Notes under the pieces: generated by a model
Seen by the model: the letters and a program-made list of their open reading frames with translations, nothing else
Told to the model about the DNA's origin: nothing
Database searches by the model: none
Shown: piece by piece, positions 31,203 to 40,222 of the stretch
How positions within the stretch are numbered: position 1 is the stretch's first letter
How the letters are laid out: each line of letters opens with the position of its first letter
Position numbers and translations under genes: made by a program
DNA from: Phialophora verrucosa
Taxonomy: Eukaryota; Ascomycota; Eurotiomycetes; Chaetothyriales; Herpotrichiellaceae
Assembly (NCBI GenBank): GCA_002099365.1
Contig: MSED01000006.1
Coordinates: 1,364,001 to 1,428,000 of the forward strand
Reading direction: 5' to 3'
DNA: 64,000 bases

Positions 31203-32279
31203 ATGACCAAAGCGCAGCTCACGATGGCACCTTCATCAACATTGAAAATTCCCCAGTCTTCGTCAACAGTGTCTGTTTCGGTGATCGAGACGACCTCGAG
31301 AATCATCGCCAAAACCAGTATTGTCGTACAGCCACATATTGCTGGCCACGATGAGTTCAACTGTCCTTGTTATTCGTTCTTGATCACACACCATGCCTCC
31401 GGCCAGAAAATTCTCTTCGATCTAGGCATCCGAAAAGATCCAGAAAACTTCTCGCCCAGGACTTATGCCTTCACCAAGGCGATGACCATCCTGTCCGAAC
31501 GTAACGTGTCCGACATACTGGGAGACGAAAGCTCCAAGATTTCTGCCATCATCTGGTCACACCATCACTTTGACCACATCGGGGATCCGTCCACCTTTCC
31601 AGCCTCAACCGCACTTGTCGTCGGTCCTGGCTTCAAGGAAGAATTTCTTCCCGGGTATCCCGCCAAGGAGGATTCGTGGATCAAGGAGAGCGACTACCAT
31701 GGCCGAGAACTGGTCGAGCTCAATTTCAAAGAGGCGGGTCTGAAGCTGGGCCAGTATGAAGCTTTGGACTATTTTGGGGATGGATCGTTCTACCTGCTGG
31801 ACTGCCCTGGTCACACCGTAGGTCATGTCATGGGTCTGGCGAGAACGACTCCAGATAGTTTTGTCCTCATGGCTGCTGATTGTTGCCATCACGGTGGAGA
31901 ATTTCGCCCGAATCAATATCAACCACTTCCCGACACGGTCGATTTGGGCGTGACTGGCATGGGAAAGTTGAGGCAGTCACGAATAACTTGCCCTGGATCA
32001 TTGTTCTTGAAAGTTCATCCGAAGAATTCCGCAATTGAACCCTTTTACGAGCTGATTAATCCTCGCAATTCCGACATGGTTCGAGAGGCAACGCGAAGTC
32101 AGCGAAAGCTTGCGGAATTCGACGCCAGTGAAGATGTGTTCGTTCTCATGGCCCACGACTCGGACGCGGCCGATGTCATTGACCTGTTTCCTAAGACGAT
32201 CGACAACTGGAAAAGTGCCGGTTGGAAGAAGCAGCTACAGTGGGCGTTTCTCAACGACTTCCAAGTCGAAGAATCATAA
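31203..32279 (+). CDS. Lactonase-like MBL-fold hydrolase
   Basis: Intronless gene of 358 residues. The metal site is SHHHFDHIGD (HxHxDH at about 120-125), with later ligands in DCPGHTVGHVMG and MAADCCHHGG. The layout resembles N-acyl homoserine lactone hydrolases of the AiiA/AttM type and fungal relatives, which open lactone rings with two zinc ions. There is no signal peptide. It sits at the end of a run containing a Baeyer-Villiger enzyme, which can make lactones, so opening a pathway lactone is a reasonable job. The length is at the upper end for the family. The specific substrate is inference. Confidence 0.85.
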   Translation: MTKAQLTMAPSSTLKIPQSSSTVSVSVIETTSRIIAKTSIVVQPHIAGHDEFNCPCYSFLITHHASGQKILFDLGIRKDPENFSPRTYAFTKAMTILSERNVSDILGDESSKISAIIWSHHHFDHIGDPSTFPASTALVVGPGFKEEFLPGYPAKEDSWIKESDYHGRELVELNFKEAGLKLGQYEALDYFGDGSFYLLDCPGHTVGHVMGLARTTPDSFVLMAADCCHHGGEFRPNQYQPLPDTVDLGVTGMGKLRQSRITCPGSLFLKVHPKNSAIEPFYELINPRNSDMVREATRSQRKLAEFDASEDVFVLMAHDSDAADVIDLFPKTIDNWKSAGWKKQLQWAFLNDFQVEES

Positions 32280-32941
32280 AGTGTCAACGTCCATAGTGAC
32301 TTACTTCCCATGATATTTTGGCTGAGTAGTGGTGAAGTACAATGCAGGAAGAGGTGTAGCTACATACGGAAGATATAGTGCAGTCAAACCACCCCTTGGC
32401 CGAGTCGACGTGGCCAACCTCCTCCGCCGTACCAACACTCCTCATTTTCTACCCACGGCCAAGTCCTCCTCCGTAGCGGGATTGATCTGCCTTGGCGCTC
32501 TTCTCCTTGTCTTCGTTTTCTCTTTCTGAATCCTTGTTTCCCCCTAGCCCCAACAGAAACAGAAGCGTTGCTATCGCGTGACTCGATATAACTCGGCAAG
32601 GCGATGATAGTGATGTCCCTTCTGCAGGTCTGATCATTGTACCCACCAACGTCGACGCGATGGCAGCCCACGCGGAAGCTCGAGGCTTTTGACCCGTGTC
32701 GCAAAAGTGTCTCCTAGTCAGGTGTCCGGAACTGACCGTCCGCAAATGGAACATCCACTTTTGGCCATGGAATGATACCTCCGTGGAAGAATCTGTGAAC
32801 GATGATGTTCACACTCACGGGTAGAGGTGGTCTATATCACCAGCGTGTGAGTCTTTGTGAACTGTCTGTCTTAGCTGCCTTGACCGGGAATTCTGAGACG
32901 ACTAATATCCTCCACGGGACTACTGCTATCCAGTCGTCGTA
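32280..32941. other. Intergenic, no gene recognised
   Basis: About 660 bases lie between the MBL hydrolase and the PhyH gene. It should contain the PhyH promoter; nothing coding is recognised. Confidence 0.5.
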
Positions 32942-33949
32942 ATGTCGCCCAATGCTACCAACGGGGCGGTTGAGCCGAAGCACGGCAAGATCTCATTGCC
33001 TAACGATTATATGCCTGGTCTGCCTGCCAAGCATATGAACACCCCGGTCGAAGTGACTCCCTCACCCGAGGAGAAGGCTGCCGGACGGTTCAATGATGCC
33101 AACATCAAACTATTCCTTTCTGGAATGCATCGCGACGGTGTTGTTGTTCTCAAAGACGTAATCGATCCAGACCACCTTGATACCATCAACGACTTCATGG
33201 TCGGAGACACCAAGAATGAGCTCAGCAAGGAGAATCTCTACAAGAACTTCGGAGCCGAGAACATCCAGCAAGGCCCTCCGTTGACTCCTTCGAAATACTT
33301 CTTTGATGACGTCTACCTCAATAAACTCCTCTTCCACGCAGTCAACCTTTACCTGGGACCCAATGCAACATGGAACATGGTCAGCGGCAATAATGCTCTC
33401 CCACACGGTGTGAAGAGGCAGCCTGTTCACTCTGATGCCATGTGTAACCATCCACCGGCACCATTCTACGTGGTTGCGAACGTCTACACGTGTGACGCGA
33501 GCGCAGCGAACGGGTCGACAGAAATCTGGCTGGGTACTCACCACTTCAACACCGAGGCTCAAACTCCGCCAGGTCCAAAGGGCGAGACTCACATCACCGA
33601 TGAATATGTGGAGGAGAGGAAGCGGACTCTCCCCGGCATCAATCCCACGGTTAAGAAGGGCTCCATACTGTTTCGAGACATGAGATTATGGCATGCCGGT
33701 GTTTGCAACACGTCGGACAACATGCGATACATGATCGCACTAGGCTTCTCTGCCAGCTGGTGGCATGGTACAGCCAAGTTCAGAGTGCCGTCCGGAACAG
33801 GCGTGTTCGAACGTATCATCCATGGGACCAAGGGTCAAGGAATCACGCCTTTGATGATAGAGCTGCCTCCAGAAGAGTACGAGAGACTGAGGGATGCGCA
33901 TGACTTTAGTGATGTTGAGAAGATGACCTACGAGGGAGAGATATTCTAA
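32942..33949 (+). CDS. Phytanoyl-CoA dioxygenase (PhyH)-family oxygenase
   Basis: Intronless gene of 335 residues. It is a non-heme Fe(II)/2-oxoglutarate oxygenase of the PhyH type. The iron ligands are the HxD motif His163-Ser-Asp165 (QPVHSDAM) and the distal His251 in LFRDMRLWHAG; Arg262 (NMRYMI) is placed to bind 2-oxoglutarate. The product would be a hydroxylated substrate plus succinate and CO2. Fungal members act on acyl-CoAs and on many secondary metabolites. There is no peroxisomal signal at the C-terminus (YEGEIF). It may belong to the core pathway or stand apart, since 660 bases separate it from the previous gene. Confidence 0.9.
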   Translation: MSPNATNGAVEPKHGKISLPNDYMPGLPAKHMNTPVEVTPSPEEKAAGRFNDANIKLFLSGMHRDGVVVLKDVIDPDHLDTINDFMVGDTKNELSKENLYKNFGAENIQQGPPLTPSKYFFDDVYLNKLLFHAVNLYLGPNATWNMVSGNNALPHGVKRQPVHSDAMCNHPPAPFYVVANVYTCDASAANGSTEIWLGTHHFNTEAQTPPGPKGETHITDEYVEERKRTLPGINPTVKKGSILFRDMRLWHAGVCNTSDNMRYMIALGFSASWWHGTAKFRVPSGTGVFERIIHGTKGQGITPLMIELPPEEYERLRDAHDFSDVEKMTYEGEIF

Positions 33950-34562
33950 TCGGTAGGATAGTCGATAGTGCCGCAATAAATCCACTTTGGGGTCCGGAGG
34001 TATCCAGTGCACAAAACCATCTACCATTTGAGCCTCTCTGCAATTGTTTTTAAGTCCTCTCTCCCGCCTGGAGAATGCATCTGTTCACGTACCACTTGAG
34101 ACGAGGCTTATCGCGAGCCTCGCCGCGAAATTCCGACCATTCGACGCAGGCAACTCTTGGCGTCACGTGTGCGGAAAGTTTGGACGACTTTTCCGTGACG
34201 ATTCAGATTTCTCAAGCTCGTTTTCCATCTCCACTCTCTGCGCTTCTTACTCATAGATATTCCCTCCTCTGCAGCCCTAGTGCTGTGCCGGCAGTGATAG
34301 ACATGCCCGTCGAGTTGGGGATGGATTTGAGAACCAACACTATCTCCTCTCGCATGCTTGAGCGCTCAGGCAGGAAGCACTGTGCCACTCGGCACATGCA
34401 CGCCAGTAAATCGGGGTGTGCCATATCAATAAATGCTGCTTACTATGATATGCGGCACGCGATGATACTGATGCAACAGATGAGTAGTACAAGATTCCTG
34501 CCCTCGCCCTTCCCTCAACATGTATACGCTGCCGGGCTCGAGACATCCACGACTCTAACAAC
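33950..34562. other. Intergenic, no gene recognised
   Basis: About 610 bases form the promoter region of the secreted glycosidase-like gene. The open frames overlapping it lack domain motifs. Confidence 0.5.
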
Positions 34563-35750
34563 ATGCATGCTTCTGTGATCCCTATCTTTGCCTTGCTCGC
34601 TAGCAGTGTCTGGGGTTTGCCCACCGCATCTTCTGTTCGGGGCCAAGGTGCCAGCTGCTTTCCCTTTGGCAGTGCTACTTTCAATGGCTCCCTCCGAGCT
34701 CCCAATGTCACAAGAAAGGAATGGTGGTGCCCTCAGTCTATGACCTACGGGTTTCTTGGATTCTCCTATCCCATGGAAGGGGAGTGCTATGATGACAGCT
34801 TTGAGCGCATCAGTGCCGATCTTCAACGGCAGAAACGTGACTTTGGCGCCAGTCTCGTCAGAGTATACCTCCCGTATTGCTATACGACCTACATTTGGGA
34901 GAGCCTAATTAAAGCAGCTGTCGCGAACGACATGGGTGTCGTTGCGCAGGTGGCATGGCCTTTGAATGGCGATCCCGTTCGTAGCCTAAAACCCCCGGGT
35001 TTGACGTCTACTAATTTTGGCTTCAGCTCGAGTACTGGCGGGACATAGCAGCGTCCATCATTGAGATTCTCTCGAACAGTACCTATTCCGAGATTGCTCC
35101 CTACGTCTTCCACAGCATCGAATTCGGAACGGAGCCAATAGGCGATCAGGATGACGGTGATAGCTTCATCAACGAGCTTAAGGGCTTCAGAGCGGCCGTC
35201 AAACCGTACGGGATTCCCGTCGGCATCAGTGAAGACTGGGACCGTCCAGGTATCCTATGCAGCAACTACACGGCCGGCGAGAAACCAGGGCTAGGACCTG
35301 TTGGAAAACAAATCCTCCCGCAGAGCGATTTCGTCCATACTCACATCATGCCATATTACCATGGCTACAACATCTCAGGCTCCTGGGAGTATATCGCCGA
35401 TCAAGTACACTGGTACAAGAACTACACACCCGTTCCACTTGTGATCTCGGAGGTAAGTGCTTTATACCCCTTGGGCGATTTCCAAACCGCCACAGAATTC
35501 TTGCGGCTGACAATGGAATCTTGAGCAGACCCAATGGGCCTGGGAGCTCAATGTTCTCCATCAGGGAAGCAAAGATATCGGCACGCAGCAGTACACTACG
35601 TTCTGGCACAATTACGACGCGAACTGCCAATTCTTCAAGAAGAACAATGTGGGCTGGTTCTTGCACGCGTGGAAATGGGAAGGAACCTTCAATATGGTCA
35701 CGCCCAACAACTCCTATGCCATTCCAAACTGGAAGCCGCAAAAATGCTAG
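34563..35750 (+). CDS. Secreted GH17-like glycoside hydrolase
   Basis: Exons 34563-34976, 35027-35452 and 35529-35750 encode 353 residues. The start MHASVIPIFALLASSVWG is a clear signal peptide, and several NxS/T sites suggest glycosylation. The body has a TIM-barrel glycosidase feel: YGFLGFSYPM early, SLVRVYLPYC, and two candidate catalytic glutamates, in HSIEFGTEPIGD and in PLVISETQW, which resembles the GH17 nucleophile segment. Cysteines are spaced as expected for an extracellular protein. It is probably a beta-1,3-glucan-active or related enzyme, but the family assignment rests on motif shape only. No GPI signal is seen at the C-terminus (PNWKPQKC). Confidence 0.75.
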
Positions 35751-36579
35751 TCAAGCCCCCGAGGGGTGCGGTTTCTTGCTCTTCGGAGAAAGGGCCAAGG
35801 CCACGGTCCAGTCGAGGACTGCGGTAATAGCAGGGCCGAACGTAGACAATGCCGTGACTTGCGTTATAGCACCGATAAGGGCACAGCTTGTATGCGTCCA
35901 CTGCAGATCGAACCGTTCCAGTATGGGGCATGGCGCCGAAAGCCTGAGGCGGGACATAATCAAAAGTATCCACTCGTCCACGCGAATACTACCCTGGACT
36001 GCCCTGCCGTGCCGTGACCTGCATAGCAAGATAGCTACCGTAGGTCTGCACGCACGGGGAAATGTCCAGCCCGCCCGTGTTGCTGTGTTTCAGTGTTACC
36101 GTTTACCCGGTCCAGCCGAACGTACAGTAATGCTCAGCCCGACATGCCGACATGCTATTATGCCCACATACGGAAGACAGAATCATCTACCCGCCCACCC
36201 AAGCAAGGTAAGTCGTACCCCCGACCGACTCCTTGTGCGAACAGCCGGCGAATGCAACGAGGCTCCATTGCGATGGTTTTTCGCCCTCCCTTGGCTGACC
36301 TCCTGCCTAAAGCACAGCACAAATCGTACAAAAATGTAGTTAATCAACCCGTCCATCATGATTATCGGGGATCGGATTCAAGTGTGAGTAATATTGACGA
36401 AGCAAGTGTTGTCCGTCTGTCTCTCTCTGTCTGCATACAACCCGAGCCCCAGATGTTGAAAGTTCCAACCCTCGAAGTTCAGTTCGACTTAACGCGCCCC
36501 CAAATACACCCACTACCACAAAGCTAGACCAAACATCTTCTGCCGCCGCCGACAATCGCTCCCTGAATAACGCTTCATA
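35751..36579. other. Intergenic, no gene recognised
   Basis: About 830 bases without a convincing gene. The larger open frames begin inside the preceding gene in other frames and lack motifs. Confidence 0.5.
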
Positions 36580-37005
36580 ATGCCCCCAGCATCATTACCA
36601 CCGTCTCCATCCCCAACGCCAACACCGGAAACAGAACGCGCGCCGACCTCGACTTCGACTTCGACAGCAACCTCAATAATGCACGTCGTTCACTTCCGCT
36701 TCTACGAGCACATCTCGCAGTCCTTCCGGTCCAACATCTCCCGCCAATTCGTGGCCCTGCAATCCCAGTGTCTCAACCCCGTGACGCGAAAGCCATACAT
36801 CCGCAGTTTCACGGGCGGGAGGGACGTCTCAATCGAGACCCTGCATAAGGGCTTCCACGCGGCTTTTGTGCTAGAGTTCGACAATGAGGCGGACAGGGAT
36901 TGGTATGTCAACTCGGATCCCGTGCACAGGGGGTTTGGGGTAGAGACTTTGACGGGCGTGGTTGAGGAAGTGATGGTGCTAGATTTTCGGAGAGGGGAGT
37001 TTTGA
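36580..37005 (+). CDS. Dabb (stress-responsive alpha/beta barrel) domain protein
   Basis: Intronless gene of 141 residues. The first 33 residues are a Pro/Ser/Thr-rich tail. From about 35, MHVVHFRFYEHIS starts a dimeric alpha/beta-barrel (Dabb) domain. It continues with YIRSFTGGRDVS, the strand HAAFVLEFDNEADRDWYV, and the conserved DPVHRGF segment. Proteins of this fold include stress proteins and small-molecule cyclases or decarboxylases such as olivetolic acid cyclase, so an enzymatic role cannot be excluded. Dabb proteins are usually about 100 residues, which matches the domain part. The internal ATG at the domain start (codon 34) is an alternative start. Confidence 0.8.
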   Translation: MPPASLPPSPSPTPTPETERAPTSTSTSTATSIMHVVHFRFYEHISQSFRSNISRQFVALQSQCLNPVTRKPYIRSFTGGRDVSIETLHKGFHAAFVLEFDNEADRDWYVNSDPVHRGFGVETLTGVVEEVMVLDFRRGEF

Positions 37006-37496
37006 GATGAATCAGAATCCAAATCTTGAGGTCGGGTCGGGAGGGGATTCGTCCAGATAGGTATTACAGTGCGAGGTTTCCAGGTACAAGCCCAGGAAGG
37101 GGGATTTGTTATGACGCAGTAATGGGCGTGAGGGTGGGAGACGGGAGAGTAAAAACTCAGATCGGGATCGGGGCTTCTGGAAAGAATGGGAGAGAGGCGG
37201 ATGGTAGATGACACATCGATCAGATGGAGGAATGAGGGCGACGGTGAGCAGAGACAAAGCTCGTGCAAGCGGATTACGTGCCAACTGGAGGGAAGCGAGA
37301 CGGACAGCACATTAAGCGAGTAAGAATATGTTCTTAGTCACGTCAAGTTATACACATTAACTCGTTGGCTGGTTGGACTAAGATGCCATTCGATTGCACC
37401 TACATCAAGACCCCATCTCGGAGCAAGAAGCCCGGGGAAAACTCCTATACATCCTCCATTCGTCTCATCGTCCCTCACCGCGGATCGCCCACACAT
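37006..37496. other. Convergent intergenic gap
   Basis: About 490 bases lie between the Dabb gene (plus) and the MFS gene (minus). Probably 3' untranslated regions; nothing else seen. Confidence 0.5.
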
Positions 37497-39246
37497 TCAC
37501 ACCCCGACCTCGTGGATTTCGGAAATCTGGTAGTTCTTGAATTTCCGCGCCGGAACACCCTTCTCAAACATGTAGTCCAGCTCTTCGTACGTGCGACCCT
37601 TTGTCTCCGGGAGACGGAAATAGCACCAGACCGTGGCGATGGTGCTGAAGGCCGCGAAGAAGAAACCAGTCTTGCCTCGCCAGTTCCACGACGATGCATT
37701 CAACATGTACGGGACCAGGACGGTCATGATGATCTGAGCGATAGAGCCACTGCTCGTGGCCAGAGCGACGGTCTGAGACCGCAGGCGGGTGGCGCCGATC
37801 TCGGCGAAGATTACGAAATTGATCGGTCCGACCGTTCCTTGGAAAACGAAGGTCAGAAAGTCGAGCAGACCGGCTTGCGCCCAGGCGATACCGGGCCGCG
37901 AGTCGTAATTCGGTGCACAGTCCAGGATGCCGATGATGAAGAGCGAAATCGCCATCACGCCCACGCCGTACATATAGATGGTACGGCGGCCGAAGAAGGA
38001 CATGAAGACCCAAGAGCAGCAGGTTGCCACGAACCCGATTGCCGTATTGCCCACGCCCATGTTAAAGGACGCGCTCGTGGGAAGACCGGCGAGCGTGAAG
38101 AAGTAGACGGCATATCCGATCAGCGAAATGCCCGTGATGACTTGGAAGATCTGCACCATGATGGCGACTTCGGTGCGAGCACGGCTCGACGCCCTAAAGC
38201 ACTCGAGGAATGTAGTGTCTTTCTCGATTTCAATCTCGTGTAGCGTGGTTGCTTCGATGTTGGCAAGAGTCGCTTTGATGTCGACTCTCGGCGAATCCAC
38301 AGCTAGGCGCCGGAGGGCCTGTTCAGCTTCAGCGATGCGCCCTTTTCGGACCAGCCACCAGGGGCTCTCGGGTGCGAAGAAGAGACCGAGCCCCAAGATT
38401 GGGATCCAGACCCATTGAATGGCGAAGGGGATGCGATATGCCCACTGTGTTGAGTTTTCCGAAAAGCCTTTGCCAACACCAGAGGCGACGAATTGTCCGA
38501 TGACATATGCCAAATTCATGCCGGCGTTGAGGATGCCACGAAGCGCCAATGGGCAGACCTCGGACGCGTAGGTGGGCGCTAGCACAACGTAAGTGCCGTA
38601 GAGGATGCCGGCGAGGAACTCTCCAGCAGCCAAAGTGTGGATGCTATTCGCGAACATCTGGAGGAAAATGAAGGCCGTGCTGAAGAACAGAGAGCCCCAG
38701 AAGACCTTCTTTCGCCCCCATCTCTCCATGGGCCAGGACGCGGTGAAGGCTCCGAGAAACTGGCCAACAGGCGTACCCATGCCGAGCACCTGTAGGCTTC
38801 CAGTTAGCCTGAACCGTTCTCGATAGAGCAATACCAATGACGGTGCAGTCTCTAGAGAGCCGGAAAACTCACGTTTTGCCATTTTGCGGAAACCTCATAG
38901 CCAATGTCCCCGCCGTAGTTGTGACCATACTTCTTGACGAAGGCCGGCAGAGCATAGAAACTGTAGATCAAGCCCGAGTCGTAGCCAACCATGACCTAGA
39001 TGCATTTAGATCAGGATCTCTCTCATCCGTCTGCGACCTCGCGGTGCCAGTCGGCTGGGTACGTACCAATGACCAGGCGAACAGCGCTGCCCAAAATACC
39101 GCATAAGGGTACAACTTGATGGCCTCGATCACTCCCAGTGAGTGCTCAATGTGAGTTGCCACCTTCGACTGCTCCATCATTTCTGCATGCTGTTCTTCTT
39201 TAATATCGAGGACCTCGCCCTTGATATCACCCCTGCTTGTAGCCAT
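37497..39246 (-). CDS. MFS alpha-glucoside/maltose permease-type transporter
   Basis: Exons complement(37497-38789, 38873-38995, 39067-39246) encode 531 residues. This is a sugar porter of the MFS with about 12 helices. Signs are FWAALFAWSLVMVGYDSGLI in helix 1, ERWGRKK in the loop after helix 2, and PESPWWLVRKGR, which is typical of fungal maltose/alpha-glucoside permeases rather than hexose porters. SFFGRRTIYMYG and the ending RLPETKGRTYEELDYMFEKGV are also typical. It has a cytosolic N-terminus with many charged residues. Likely a plasma-membrane proton symporter for a di- or trisaccharide. It may be unrelated to the catabolic core. Confidence 0.92.
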
Positions 39247-40222
39247 GGTGGACGAAGAACTTCAGGACTGTGCGGGTCGTTGTAGGCTTGTCGAGCGAAC
39301 CTACTCCCTTACTCGAGGAAGTCCAAATTGCGAACCAGACCGTGGGAACGAGGCGGGCCTTGAACTACGATTTCGAAGCAATATACATGTCCTTTCGTTC
39401 AATATCTCGAAGCGCGAAGATAAGAGCTTGCCACCGTGGTAACGGTAGCAGTCCACTTATCTGAGCAAGTGATACTGACTTAATTCCAAAGGATGCTACC
39501 ATATCGGCTGTTCAAGGCAAATCTCCGCACGACAAACCTGGTAAGTCGATAAGGAGAAGGATCCACGGAATGCGGAATGTGACCTCCGTGTCCCCATGGT
39601 CGCCACTCTTTCCCCGGATTTTGCGGCTAGCGTTTTGTGGAGGTTGGTCGGTCACCGCGTAGTAATTCGTGGGTCCGTATTGGTTGAATGAAACTGACTG
39701 ACAAGAAGAAGCCACTGGTGTAGTAAGTGCAGGACCTTGTATGTGGGCTTGTTGAGAGATTTGTCGAGGGGACAAAGGACGACAACAGAGGACTTGGAGG
39801 CTGGGCGGAGAATCGCGGCACAGGACATCCGAGAGGGTGCGACTGGCGTGCTGGCTTATCTTCAAGCTCCCTAGGGACGCCCAAGTCCACTTCTTGCACA
39901 CAGAACAGGCCGCAAAGGCCCACCTGAACGATAAGGGAGAAGGGAGACTCTCCAGGCGCCGACGTCGCCCCGAATCACATGACTGTCACGACTTGATCAT
40001 CTAAACTTCACTTCTACCTCACTTTCACCTCGATTCGAACATTACCTGTAGAAGGATTCGGCCACTTATACCCAGCGCCACCATTCCACGGCCTTGATAC
40101 TCTTATTACTCAGAATAATGCATTCGCATTGACCACCATCGGCAATGCCCTCGCGAAATTGTGTCACTGTTCTTTACTTCTGATATTTGTCCAACATATC
40201 TTGATGGTCAGCTTCCACTATA
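39247..40222. other. Divergent intergenic region
   Basis: About 980 bases lie between the permease (minus) and the regulator (plus). It contains the two promoters; no gene recognised. Confidence 0.5.

Noticed and set aside
37564..38013. Long antisense frame within the permease
   Set aside because: It is a shadow of the permease coding sequence in another frame.
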